Program-made: the position numbers and the translations under genes | NCBI GenBank assembly: GCA_963785245.1 | Contig: CAWAUO010000006.1 | Location: forward strand, 310,001-374,000 | DNA from: JAHEEL01 sp963785245 | Lineage (GTDB): Bacteria > Actinomycetota > Acidimicrobiia > Spongiisociales > UBA5794 | DNA length: 64,000 bases | Direction: 5' to 3' | Shown here: piece after piece, positions 38,164 to 47,672 of the stretch | Layout: every line of letters begins with the position of its first letter | Position numbering within the stretch: position 1 is the stretch's first letter | The notes under the pieces: generated by a model | The model's input: the letters and a program-made list of their open reading frames with translations, nothing else | What the model was told of the DNA's origin: nothing | Database searches by the model: none

Positions 38164-39158
38164 CGTCTGGCGCCGCGTATCGAGCCGTTGCAGGGGCGGT
38201 GCTCTTGGGCGCCATCGTTGCCACCGGCTGCGCGGACGACAGCGCTTCCTCCACGACGGAGACCGAGACTACGGCGGCTGCCGACACGACGGTTGCCAAC
38301 GACACCACGGTGGCCCCAGAGCGTGTCTTCGTTGGTTTCGACGGGGTCGCCGTCGAAGCGCCGGATACCGCGAGGATCGTGACCTTGAGCGGTGATCTCA
38401 CCGAGTTCGTCTTCGAACTCGGTCTTGGCGATTCGATCGTGGCGACCGATGTCACAACGGTTGCGCCCGAATCAGCCGTTCTCCTTCCCAAGGCAGGTCT
38501 CGGTCGATTCCTGACTGCAGAAGGTGTACTCAAACACGATCCGACGCTTGTGATTGGCGATGCCCAGACAGCGCCGATCGCGACGATCGAGCAGATCCGC
38601 ACAGCTGGGGTCCCGGTTGCAATTCTGGACGTACCCACCACCTTCGATGGGCTCTATGCCAAGGTCTCTGCGCTCGGCACGCTCCTGGATGCATCGGCTC
38701 CCGCCGCCGATCTCACCGAACGGATGCGGTCCGAGATCGAAGCGGCATCGCCCGTCGCCGAGGAAGGCGCTGCGGCACCGACGATCGCCTATGTCTACAC
38801 ACGAGGCCCTGACGTCATGCTCCTTTTCGGGTCGGGCATGACGACCGTACCCGTGATCGTTGCCGCCGGTGGCGTCGACGCAGGTACCGAGGCTCGGGTG
38901 AACGGAACGATTGAGGTTACCCCCGAAGCGCTCGCGCTGGCTGCGCCCGATGTGATCATCGTCCCATCCGAGGGGTACGAAGTTCTGGGTGGACTTGACG
39001 GCCTCCTCTCGATCCCCGGTGTGGCTGCCACGCCCGCAGGTGCTACCGGTGCGGTGCTTGCGTATCCCGAGGGGGATTTCCTGACCTTCGGACCGCGTAT
39101 CGCCGACTCGATCGCTCTGCTTGCCGGCGACCTGGCGCTGTTGACCTCCGCACCGTGA
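38160..39158 (+). CDS. hmuT: haem ABC transporter substrate-binding lipoprotein, HmuT-like
   Basis: A 332-residue extracytoplasmic binding protein of the PeriBP class III fold. It begins with GTG at 38160, overlapping the upstream stop, and has a lipobox near residue 24 (IVATGC). The family N-terminus RIVTLSGDLTEFVFELGLGD, then VLLPKAGLGRFLTAEGVL and PTLVIGDAQ, resemble HmuT haemin-binding proteins more than B12 or siderophore ones. It would pass haem to HmuU/HmuV. The GTG of hmuU overlaps its stop. Confidence 0.82.
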   Translation: MTSGAAYRAVAGAVLLGAIVATGCADDSASSTTETETTAAADTTVANDTTVAPERVFVGFDGVAVEAPDTARIVTLSGDLTEFVFELGLGDSIVATDVTTVAPESAVLLPKAGLGRFLTAEGVLKHDPTLVIGDAQTAPIATIEQIRTAGVPVAILDVPTTFDGLYAKVSALGTLLDASAPAADLTERMRSEIEAASPVAEEGAAAPTIAYVYTRGPDVMLLFGSGMTTVPVIVAAGGVDAGTEARVNGTIEVTPEALALAAPDVIIVPSEGYEVLGGLDGLLSIPGVAATPAGATGAVLAYPEGDFLTFGPRIADSIALLAGDLALLTSAP

Positions 39159-40165
39159 ACAGGATGCGCTCGCGGGTTCCCAACCGGGCCTGGTTCGGAT
39201 TCGGGATTGTGGCACTTGTCGGGGTGATGGCCATCTCCCTCATGCTCGGGGCCTTCTCGATCAGTCCACAAGAGGTGATCGGCTGGATCTCTCGATCAAC
39301 TTCCGGCACGACGAGCGAGATGACCGACCGAGTTCTGTGGTCGATCCGGCTTCCGCGGGTTCTCGGCGCCGCACTCATGGGAGCAACGCTGGGAAGTGTC
39401 GGTGCCGTGTTGCAGGGCACCTACCGAACATCGCTTGCCGATGCCCACCTGCTCGGTTACTCCTCGGCGGCCGGAATAGGCGCCGCCCTCGGCTTCGCCG
39501 TCACCCCCGTTGGAGCAATCCCGTTCGTCCCGGTGCTCATCGCATCGTTGACGGCGGCCGCATTCGGCATCGGGTCCGCGGCTCTCCGGGCAAGGACCGG
39601 AACCGATCGTTTCATCTTGGCCGGTGTCGCCTTCGGGTTCGCCCTTCTCGCTTGGACCGGCGTATTCGTCCTGATCGTTGACAGCCCCCGCGTGCCCACA
39701 CTTCTCTTCTTCGTATTCGGATCGCTTGCCGGGGCAACGTGGAGGATCCTCGCGATGACGACCGCCGTACTCATTCCTGCGCTCGTGTTGCTCTGGCGAT
39801 ACAGTCCCGGGCTCGATCTGATGGCCCTCGGCGATCGCGAGGCGACCCACCTCGGTTTCAACACGACCCGGCTCGTCCCGTTGATCGTCGGGACGGTCGG
39901 CGTTGCAGTCGGCGCTTCCGTGGTCCTCGGAGGAGTCGTCGGGTTCGTCGGTCTTCTCGTGCCGTTCGTGCTTCGACCGCTGATCGGACCCAGACATCGA
40001 ACCCTCATTCCCGGTTCGGCGATCGTCGGAGCAATCGCTGTTGTTGTGTTCGACACGCTCGCACGAACGCTGGCTGCGCCTGCTGAGATACCGTTGGGCC
40101 TGCTCACCGCTGCGGTCGGCGGACCGTTTCTCGCATGGATGCTGCTGCGAAGGAACACCACATGA
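39155..40165 (+). CDS. hmuU: FecCD-type permease of haem ABC transporter, HmuU-like
   Basis: A 336-residue membrane permease with about ten helices. FecCD motifs are clear: IRLPRVLGAALMGATLGSVG and later GFVGLLVPFVLRPLIGPRHR, the coupling helix region. It starts with a GTG overlapping the hmuT stop and ends by overlapping hmuV by 4 bases. Substrate assignment to haem follows from HmuT. Confidence 0.87.
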   Translation: MNRMRSRVPNRAWFGFGIVALVGVMAISLMLGAFSISPQEVIGWISRSTSGTTSEMTDRVLWSIRLPRVLGAALMGATLGSVGAVLQGTYRTSLADAHLLGYSSAAGIGAALGFAVTPVGAIPFVPVLIASLTAAAFGIGSAALRARTGTDRFILAGVAFGFALLAWTGVFVLIVDSPRVPTLLFFVFGSLAGATWRILAMTTAVLIPALVLLWRYSPGLDLMALGDREATHLGFNTTRLVPLIVGTVGVAVGASVVLGGVVGFVGLLVPFVLRPLIGPRHRTLIPGSAIVGAIAVVVFDTLARTLAAPAEIPLGLLTAAVGGPFLAWMLLRRNTT

Positions 40166-40936
40166 AGGTCGTCGCAACGTCGGTATCGTTCACCATCAAC
40201 GGGTCATGCTTGGTGGGATCGGTCGGGTTCGAGTTCGATCAAGGGAGCCACGTCGCGATCGTCGGTCCGAACGGGGCCGGGAAGTCGACACTTCTGCGCC
40301 TCCTGGCAGGAGACCTACGACCAACAGCGGGAGCGATCACCTACGACGGGATCGAAACCACCCGATTCTCCGTCGCAGATCTCGCCCTCAAGCGTGCAGT
40401 TCTCGGGCAGCATCAGAACGAAGACGTCGCATTCAGCGTAGAGCAGGTGGTCGCGATGGGCCGCTACGCCTCCCGCCGTGACCCATCGGTCACGCCTACC
40501 GATGACCGACGATGTGTCGAGGCTGCCTTGAACGCGGTTGAGCTCGGCAATCTGAGATCGCGTTCGGTGACGAGCCTCTCTGGGGGTGAGTGCCAGCGCA
40601 CGGCGATCGCCCGCGTGCTCGCTCAAGACACGCCTCTTCTGCTACTCGATGAACCAACAACGGCGCTCGATGTTGGACACCAGCAGATGGTCATGGAGAT
40701 CATCGACACCCTTTCGGACCGCGGGCGCACCGTCATCGCCGTTCTCCATGACCTCAACCTCGCGACGAGCTTCGACCGAGTACTCCTCCTCAGCGGGGGG
40801 ACGCTGTCCGCTCACGGAAGCGCCGAACGAAGTTCTGACCTCGACGCGGCTGTCCAAGGTCTACCGCTATCCGATCGAAGTAGTCGACCACCCGCTCCGC
40901 CCCGGGGGGCTGATTCTTCCCCGACCTGTATCGTGA
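40162..40936 (+). CDS. hmuV: haem ABC transporter ATPase, HmuV-like, frameshifted near 40822
   Basis: Starts at ATG 40162, overlapping the hmuU stop. Walker A is VGPNGAGKSTLLRLLAG, the signature is SLSGGECQRTAIARVLAQ, Walker B is LLLLDEPTTALD and the H-loop is VLHDLNLA. After GGTLSAHG the original frame turns to noise and would run to 41031, across the end of ccmG. Skipping one base at about 40819-40829 restores the family C-terminus (EVLTSTRLSKVYRYPIEVVD) and a stop at 40936. So one extra base is present relative to the family, as in topA and the ccm genes. Confidence 0.87.
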
Positions 40937-40999
40937 GCCGGATTTCAGGTGAATCGAGTATGCGATTCGGCGCCGATCGACGAACCGGCGGCGAGGGCG

Positions 41000-41584
41000 C
41001 TAGGCCCCGCTGTCCGTCTCGCCGGTCTTGACAGAATCGATGTCCGCGCCGAGAAGAACGAGGTCGATCGTCTTCGCGAGCAAGTCGTAGTTCACCGGAC
41101 CAATGACCTTGCCAACAACGTTGCCGGAGCGATCGAGGAAGAATGTTTCGGGGAGGCCAGAGACGCCATAGGCGAATGCGGCACGCGACCCCTTGTCGAT
41201 GCCATACACCGTCTCCGGACTCGCCCCCTGGCGTTCGAGGTACGAAAGTGCTTGTCCCTTGTCATCCTGGGTATTGACAGCGAGAAACGTCACGTCGTAC
41301 CCGGCGTACTCGGCAGCGGCGGCATTGAGCGCAGCATGCTCCGCCCTGCATCCGCTGCACCACGACGCCCAGAAGTTGACCACGACCACGTCCCCCGCAT
41401 ATTCGGACAGACTGACCTGCCCCTCGCCGTCGAACGCCTCGAGCACGATCGGAGGCGCGGGCTTGTCGATGAGTGCCGACCCGACGACCGTCGGATCGGA
41501 TCCAAGGCTTCCCGCCAGCGCGATACCAACCACCATGACGACCAGTCCGCCAGCGATAACGATCCAAACGAGCCGATTGCTCAT
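41000..41584 (-). CDS. ccmG: CcmG/DsbE-like thiol-disulfide oxidoreductase
   Basis: A 194-residue membrane-anchored thioredoxin-fold protein with an N-terminal helix (LVWIVIAGGLVVMVVGIALA) and the redox motif FWASWCSGCRAEH (Cys76, Cys79). The cis-Pro region is GVSGLPETFFLDRSG. In System I maturation it reduces the CxxCH cysteines of apocytochromes. It is the last gene of the ccm run; its ATG overlaps the stop of the CcmI-like gene (ATGA). Confidence 0.88.
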   Translation of the reverse strand: MSNRLVWIVIAGGLVVMVVGIALAGSLGSDPTVVGSALIDKPAPPIVLEAFDGEGQVSLSEYAGDVVVVNFWASWCSGCRAEHAALNAAAAEYAGYDVTFLAVNTQDDKGQALSYLERQGASPETVYGIDKGSRAAFAYGVSGLPETFFLDRSGNVVGKVIGPVNYDLLAKTIDLVLLGADIDSVKTGETDSGA

Positions 41585-42366
41585 CCGCGCGCCTCCTCAA
41601 GCATCGTCGCGACTTCGGCACGGATGTCCGTGGGCAGCTCGTACGTCAAGAGTCGTTCAAGCGGAACGATGGCAGCCTCCAAGTCACCCAAGTCGTATCG
41701 GATGTTGGCAAGGAACCAATAGGCCTGTGGATACTCCGGTTCCAGCTCAAGGGCGCGTACCACGTACGGTTCGGCGAGTTCGGGCTCGCCCGACAGGAAC
41801 GTGAGCCACCCCACCCATGCAACCGTTGTCGGATCGTCGGGCTGCTGCTCGAGCGCGATCTCGTAGTGGCCCAGCGCCCGTGGAATGTTCCCCTCTTCCA
41901 GATAGCGGTTGGCGAGCGCGATCCGCATCCCTGGAATATCCGGATTTTGAGCGACGACGGCCTCCATCTCCTCGGCGGTGATTGATGCCAGGTCAACATT
42001 CGTCTGGCCTTCGATCACCTCGGTGGCAACGCCGTCCGACATCTCACCGGCCGGAGTCCGCTCCTGAAGCGAGAGGATCGCGATGACGGCGACCGCTATT
42101 GCGGCCACCCCGACGATCGCGGTCCCGGCGATCGCGCGGCCTCTGGAACGGCCAGCCTGAGCCGGGACGGTGTCGTCCTCTGCGATAGGAGTGTCCGGCT
42201 GGATCATTGCGAGTTGGTCCTCGAGAGCAGACCGCTCGGACTGATAGGCCAACCGCAGCCGATCGGCCGTAGCTTCATCGATTTCCCCGACATCCACTTG
42301 CTCGTCGAGTTCCGCCAGATCTCGATCCACCTGTGCGATCTGATCGGCAATGCGTGCAGCCTTCAC
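41581..42366 (-). CDS. ccmI: CcmI-like TPR protein
   Basis: A 261-residue protein: an N-terminal helical domain (residues 1-55), a transmembrane helix (AGTAIVGVAAIAVAVIAILS) and an external TPR region (about 130-260: GMRIALANRYLEEGNIPRAL, QAYWFLANIRYDLGDLEAAI). CcmI-type proteins chaperone apocytochrome c to the haem lyase. The call rests on topology and on position between ccmH and ccmG with 4-base overlaps on both sides. Confidence 0.75.
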   Translation of the reverse strand: MKAARIADQIAQVDRDLAELDEQVDVGEIDEATADRLRLAYQSERSALEDQLAMIQPDTPIAEDDTVPAQAGRSRGRAIAGTAIVGVAAIAVAVIAILSLQERTPAGEMSDGVATEVIEGQTNVDLASITAEEMEAVVAQNPDIPGMRIALANRYLEEGNIPRALGHYEIALEQQPDDPTTVAWVGWLTFLSGEPELAEPYVVRALELEPEYPQAYWFLANIRYDLGDLEAAIVPLERLLTYELPTDIRAEVATMLEEARG

Positions 42367-42783
42367 TCTTCAGCTCCTACCGGTTCACGGTCCTTGCGTC
42401 GCATTCCGAAGATCGCGACTGCTCCGGCGGCGAGCACGCCCAAAGGCACCGCCCAAAGGGCGATCCCCCACCCGGTGCTCGGCGGATCGAGAAGCACCTG
42501 CTCCCCGTAGCTCGCAACGAACATGGCAATGATCTCGTCATCCGTGCTCCCTGCGGCAATTTCGTCGTCGATTCGAGCACGCAGGTCCTGCGCAAGCTCC
42601 GTCTGCGAGCCCGCAATGGATTCACCTGCGCAGATCGGGCACTTGAGACGGATCGACAGGTTGTAGGCGCGTGCCTCCGGGTCCTCGGTCGTCTCGCCCC
42701 CCGGCCAGAGCCCCGCAACCAGCACGCCGACGGCGACCACCGGCACAATCAGCCACGACGAGCATTCTGACTCGATCAGACAT
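42363..42783 (-). CDS. ccmH: CcmH/CcmL haem-lyase subunit, possible frameshift near its start
   Basis: The coding core has the haem-lyase thiol motif RLKCPICAGESI (Cys36 and Cys39 if counted from the GTG at 42746), followed by a C-terminal membrane helix (WGIALWAVPLGVLAAGAVAI). A better placed ATG at 42783 overlaps the ccmF end and starts MSDRVRMLVVA, but it is in another frame. Skipping one base between 42747 and 42780 joins it to the hydrophobic IVPVVAVGVLVAGLW. If no frame error exists, the start is the GTG at 42746. Length is close to CcmL-type proteins. Confidence 0.75.
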
Positions 42784-44817
42784 CGGCGGTCTCCTGCTTC
42801 TCATCTTGGTCAGACGCTCCAACCCCGCGTCGTGGTTTCCGACCAAGAGCGAGGACCCCGCCTGCGACGATGATTGCACCGCCAACCCACAGCAGCCACT
42901 GAAGCGGGAAGATCAGCACCTTCAGACGGATCCCTCCCTCGTCAAGGGCCGCGAGCGATAGGTAGACATCGTCGATCCACGTCGTCCAGACCTGTGGGGT
43001 TGTGATCACCTGGCCGAACTTCGGATACTCATGGAGCCTCGGCTCAAGCACCCGCCGTGTCTCGGTGCACGTCACATCGAGGACAGCGATTCTCGCTCCC
43101 GCAACATTGCGCTGTGGCTCAACCCTCGAGAACGACTCCTCGTACTTCAGACAGTATCCCTCGACGATGGCCGTCTCCCCGACGACGAGGGGGATCTCCG
43201 TCCGGGTCGCAAGCACCGACGTCGTGGCAATAGCGACAACGCTGAGAGCGATTCCGATGTGGGCGATCTGCCCACCCCAGAAGCCGCGCTCGTTCCGGAT
43301 CGTCGACCAGAGTGCCGCAAGCCACGTCTTGCCACCTCGGTGCGCTCGTGACGCTTGATGGAGATAGAACGCCACAATGTTGCCGATCACGAATCCGGCA
43401 AGACCGACAACCACGACCACCGATACTGAAGACACACCCGCGAGCACGGTGACGGCTGCGGCCACGAGACCGACGTTGAGACCAACTCTCGTTCGTTGCC
43501 ACAGAACCTTGCCCGTTGCCACCCGCCACGGCGCGGTTGCACCCGTTCCGATGGCAAGCAGTACGAGGACGGCAATCGGCACGGCGATCCGGTCGAAGAA
43601 CGGTCGCCCAACGGCAACCTCTCGACCAGTGAAGGCTTCGACGAGCAGCGGATACATCGTTCCGAAGAGAACCGTGAAGCCGAACAGCGTCATCAGAAGG
43701 CTGTTGACGAGGATGAATCCCTCGCGTGACACCAGTGAGTCAAGGCGAGGTGACGATGCGACGACGTCCGAGCGCATCGCAAAGAGGACGAACGAGCCGA
43801 TCAGGATGATCCCGAGGAATGCGAGCAGCAGTGGACCGACGCTCGAGAGGGCGAAGGCATGGACGGATGCGACGACGCCGGACCGGGTCAGGAACGTCCC
43901 GAAGACCGTGAGGGCGAACGTCATGATCACGAGGACGTAGTTCCAGGCCTGGAGCACCGAACGCCGCCGCTGAACCACGGCAGAGTGGATGAACGCCGTC
44001 GCTGCGATCCATGGAAGGAGAGCCGCATTCTCGACCGGATCCCATGCCCAGTATCCGCCCCAGCCGAGCACCTCGTAGCTCCACCAGCCACCCATCAGAA
44101 TCCCTGCCGTCAGGAAGATCCACGCCACCAACGACCAGCGGTGCGTCCGCTCGAGCCACGTCGCGATCGCGTTCCGATCGAATCAGTGCCGAGATCGCGA
44201 ATGCGAACGGCACGGTGAATCCCACATAGCCGACGTAGAGGAGCGGCGGATGAACGGCCATCAGGATGTGATTCGCGAGAAGCGGGTTTGGGCCGACTCC
44301 GTCAGCGGGAGCCGTCGATGCGGCGAGGGGCGACCACGCCGTCTGTGAACAGAACCCGTTTGCGACCTCCGTGCAGACCGCGAACGGATTGGCTGCGGTC
44401 GCCATCAATCCGAACCAGAACACGGCCACCGCGCCCATGATCGAGAGCGCCAATACGCCGAGACCGTCGCCGGACTTGACCGTGCGCCACACCAGCCATG
44501 TGAAGACGGAGAGCATCAGACCCCACAACACAACGCTCCCCTCGAGCGCCGCCCAACCCGCGGCGAAGAGGAAGATGAATGGCGTGCGCGAGCGCGGTGT
44601 TCTTTGCAATGTACGCGACGCTGAAGTCGTGCAGCAGGATGCCGATCTCGAGGAGAGAGAACGCCGCGACTCCACCAATGGCGAGGCCGTAGGCCGGGAT
44701 GCGCAGTCGTTTCGGATCGGGGGTCGAATCTCGCGATACCCGTATGCCCTGGATGACGAGCGCCACCGATGACGCCAAGGCGACCAGGATCGAGAGGTAG
44801 CCGAAGAATGCGATCAC
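42776..44817 (-). CDS. ccmF: CcmF haem lyase, two frame interruptions
   Basis: CcmF is the integral membrane haem lyase core. Three consecutive frames together give one continuous CcmF: FFGYLSILVALASSVALVIQ to NTALA; then PFIFLFAAGWAALEGSVVLW through NHILMAVHPPLLYVGYVGFT to SERDRD; then LERTHRWSLVAW with the WWD motif GWGGYWAWDPVENAALLPW on to the end. Joins are at about 44583-44590 and 44156-44162, each needing one base skipped. No stop or missing segment lies elsewhere, so the protein would be full length (about 680 residues) once joined. The ATG overlaps the ccmE stop (ATGA). Confidence 0.9.
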
Positions 44818-45233
44818 GCTTGGTCCGAGTCTTCTCCGTAGGGATGATCCGGGTTGTACGTTCCCTCATCGGTGCTGTACGTCTCGTCGTGCTTGACCAG
44901 CATCGTGTTGGAGTGGAATTCGCTGCCATCCCAGGTCCCCTCCACGACGACGCCGATGCCCTCCTGGAAGAGCTGTTGCGGTGCTCCGGTGTACACGACC
45001 ATCACGGCTTCGCGACCGTCCGTCACTTCGAACGTGACTCCTGTGGTGTTGTCGGAGACGCTGCCCGCCACAACCTGTCCTCCGAGCCGAAGCCGGTCGT
45101 CGCCGGCCTCGAGGTCCTGGAGCTCTGTGGGCGTGTTGAAGTAGACGAGACTGGCGTTCAGGCTCACAATGAGCACCGCCAACACGACCACGACGATCCC
45201 CGCGGGGAGGATGAACTTCCAGTACCGCTTCAT
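44814..45233 (-). CDS. ccmE: CcmE haem chaperone
   Basis: A 139-residue membrane-anchored haem chaperone. N-terminal helix (FILPAGIVVVVLAVLIVSL) followed by an OB-fold. The covalent haem-binding motif is VKHDETY (His115, Tyr119), matching the His and Tyr of the classical HDENY form. The start at 45233 is set by the overlap with the ccmD stop. The CxxxY form seen in some archaea and sulfate reducers is not present. Confidence 0.93.
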   Translation of the reverse strand: MKRYWKFILPAGIVVVVLAVLIVSLNASLVYFNTPTELQDLEAGDDRLRLGGQVVAGSVSDNTTGVTFEVTDGREAVMVVYTGAPQQLFQEGIGVVVEGTWDGSEFHSNTMLVKHDETYSTDEGTYNPDHPYGEDSDQA

Positions 45234-45352
45234 TCGATCCCTCCAAGGCTCCGACGGGCATTTCTCATTCGGATGGCGATCGAGGCGCAGTACGCCGCAA
45301 GACTCCCGTAGGCGACGCCGTAGGCGAACGCGACCCAACCCCAATCGCTCAT
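45230..45352 (-). CDS. ccmD: CcmD-like small membrane protein
   Basis: A 40-residue protein: MSDWGWVAFAYGVAY begins it, followed by a hydrophobic stretch and a basic tail (MRNARRSLGG). One helix with a positive cytoplasmic end, located exactly between ccmC and ccmE, is the CcmD pattern; it helps release haem-loaded CcmE. Both ends overlap neighbours by 4 bases (ATGA), strong evidence for a real gene despite its size. Confidence 0.85.
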   Translation of the reverse strand: MSDWGWVAFAYGVAYGSLAAYCASIAIRMRNARRSLGGIE

Positions 45353-46084
45353 CGTTTCGCCCCCAGTTCTGGAATGGTCACGGCCTCGCCGGCAACTGGT
45401 CGGTCCGGTGATTGCTCCGCTGCCCGGCGCTGGTCATCGAGGTGGCCGAACTCGATGCGCTTGACCATCAGCGATACATACACGACGGTGAACGCAAGCA
45501 CTCCAACGATCAACGCGACGAGCATCATCGGGTCCTGAATCGATGGGCCGTCCGGGCGCACGATCGATGGGGGCTGGTGCAGGGTCCGCCACCAGACGAC
45601 GGAGAAGTGGACGATCGGAATCTGGATTGCACCGAGTACGCCCAGAACCGAAGCCCGCGAGGCCCGTGCAACCGGGTCGTCGGTTGTCCTCCGCAGTGCC
45701 AGATAGCCGAGGTAGACGAAGAACATGATCGCCGTCAGCGTGAGCCGGGCATCCCACGTCCACCAGACTCCCCACGTGGGTTTCGCCCAAATCATCCCGA
45801 GTGCGAGCGCGAGTCCCGTGAAGAACACCCCGATCTCAGCGCTGGCTGCGGCGACCCGGTCGGCCTTGAGACTGCGGGTCAGGAGGTACCAGAGGCTTCC
45901 GACGAAGGTGACGATGAAGGCTGTGTACGCAAGCCACGCTGCCGGCACATGCACATACATGATTCGAACCAGATCACCCTGGACGGAGTCCGCCGGGCTG
46001 ATCATCGAGAGGGTGAACGCAACGGCTATTGAGCAACCGATTGCTGCCCATGGCCACCATGCGATTCCGCGGTTTTGTCACCAT
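45349..46084 (-). CDS. ccmC: CcmC haem handling protein, frameshift near 46060
   Basis: CcmC loads haem onto CcmE. From the ATG at 46084, which overlaps the ccmB stop (TAATG), the first frame reads MVTKPRNR. Skipping one base at about 46060 gives WWPWAAIGCSIAVAFTLSM and then a full CcmC: IMYVHVPAAWLAY with a haem-ligand His, PTWGVWWTWDARLT (WWD motif) and IPIVHFSVVWWRTLHQPPS with the second His. The C-terminal tail is charged. Without the shift translation could only start inside helix 1, at 46005. Confidence 0.88.
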
Positions 46085-46754
46085 TACGACTCCTGTAGGG
46101 GTCTCGCCGCTAGAACCCCGATCATGGCCACGACCACGACGACCGCAACCATCAATAACACCCACGAGAGGATAGCGTGGCCATACCTCAAGCCGTCGTA
46201 CGCCTGGGTCGCCCCGAGGAGCAGCGGAACGGAGAGCGGGGCCACCAACAACGGCACGAGAGCGGCCCCCGCGCTCGAACTGTTGACGATGGCAGCCGTC
46301 AGCGTCCCGAGCAGGGCCAGACCCGATTGCGGCGATGGACAATGTCAGTATCAGCCAGCCGGGCCCGAGGACGTCGATGTTGTAGAGGCCCACGGCGACG
46401 ATCCCGACGACGACCTCGAACGCCAGCAGAAGCACCGTCGACGACGCCGTCCGGCCGATGAATCCGGCCGCAGGGTCGAGTCCGAGGAGCGATGACGCAT
46501 CCTGCTGCGGGAGCGTCTCTCTTCGATGCCTTGCCCACCGCGACCAGCACGCCGAACAGCATCACAACCACCCAGTACATGCCCACGCCGATTTCTCGGA
46601 GAAGCTCGGCATCGGTGCCCACGGCGAGTGGCACGAGCAGCAGGGCGAGTGCGCCGAATGGGATGGTGATCCACAGCACGTCGCCGCTGCGACGCTCCCG
46701 GAGGAGATCTCGGTCGACGACGGCACGCACCTGATGCCAGAATCCGGTCGTCAT
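46084..46754 (-). CDS. ccmB: CcmB haem-exporter-type permease, two frame interruptions
   Basis: CcmB is the membrane partner of CcmA. The first frame gives RAVVDRDLLRERRSGDVLWI through MLFGVLVAVGKA. One base skipped at about 46515-46527 leads to ASSLLGLDPAAGFIGR and FEVVVGIVAVGLYNIDVLGP. A second skip at about 46316-46321 leads to LALLGTLTAAIVNSSSAGAA and LVPLLVAPLSVPLLLGATQA, ending at a TAA at 46084-46086 that overlaps the ccmC ATG. Both joins need one base removed. The assembled sequence is a complete CcmB of about 220 residues. Confidence 0.88.
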
Positions 46755-47452
46755 GTGAGCGTCCCCCCGTCAGTTCAACGCTTCGGTGCGCAATCGCATT
46801 GATACGGTCTCGATCGTGGGATACGACGATCGACCGCTCCACCTTCGGCCGCCTTCCTCTCGATGAGACCTTCAACGAGGTCGACCGCATCACGATCGAG
46901 GGCCGAATGGGGTTCGTCGAGCAATAGCAGTGAGCGATCGATCATCAGCTCCCGAGCGAACTCAGTCCGACGCTGCATGCCGTGCGATGACGCTCCGGCA
47001 AGTCGGTTCGCGGCGCCAGGCAATCCGACAGCAGCGAGCACCTCGTCTACCCGATCAAGCGACACGCCGGCGACGCGTCCCGCATAGCGAAGATTCTCCG
47101 CGAGTGTGAGTTCGGGAAAGAGCCCTGGAACGTGACCGACCATCCCGATCCGACGGCGGACGTCGTATCGCTCCGGCGAGGCGAGGTCGGCACCAAGCAC
47201 GACCCCCGATCCTTGTGCCGGCCGTATGAGCGTCGCGATCAGCCGAAGGGCGGTCGTCTTGCCGGCTCCGTTCGCTCCGAACAGACCTACGACCTCACCC
47301 GCTGTGATTTCGAGATTCACATCACGCAGGATCAGGGTCGATCCGATCTGGACGCCGACGCTGTCAAGTACCACGAGCGGCGCTGTGTTCGCTACACCAG
47401 ACGGCCGGCGAATCGCTCCATCGGAAGCCGGCGCCGGACGCGATCTGCTCAC
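46751..47452 (-). CDS. ccmA: CcmA ATPase, frameshifted near 46831; 3' end unresolved
   Basis: The ATPase of the CcmAB complex drives release of haem-loaded CcmE. Walker A is LFGANGAGKTTALRL, Walker B is SLLLLDEPHSALDRDA, and the signature region reads SSHGMQRRTEFARELM, which departs from the usual LSxGQ. At about 46831 one base must be skipped to reach the H-loop IVVSHDRDRI. The end is unclear: a TGA at 46751-46753 overlapping the ccmB ATG (ATGA) is expected, but reaching it needs another frame change near a run of six G's at about 46765. The gene begins 220 bases after the 14-haem cytochrome gene. Confidence 0.85.
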
Positions 47453-47672
47453 GGTCGCCGCATTTCGGACGACAGCACAGTCAGATCTCCAAAGACCGCG
47501 CCCCCTGAATGCGGCCCTACCGCCATGTCACCCACCACTGCTCCTCGCGTTCGGTCCGTCGCATACCGAGACTGCAATTCGAGCGATTCTAACGCTCGTA
47601 CTTCCGACCGGGACACGTCGACACATCAGGGGCGACCGACGGCCCGCCACAATCGGTCAACCCCCGGGGCAC

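Noticed and set aside
40162..41031. hmuV read straight through to 41031
   Set aside because: The final 60 or so residues are non-family sequence overlapping the ccmG end; the other frame gives the normal C-terminus and stop at 40936.
42776..47452. ccm locus as decayed pseudogenes
   Set aside because: Apart from single-base frame changes the coding content is complete, catalytic motifs are intact and no stops or deletions have built up.
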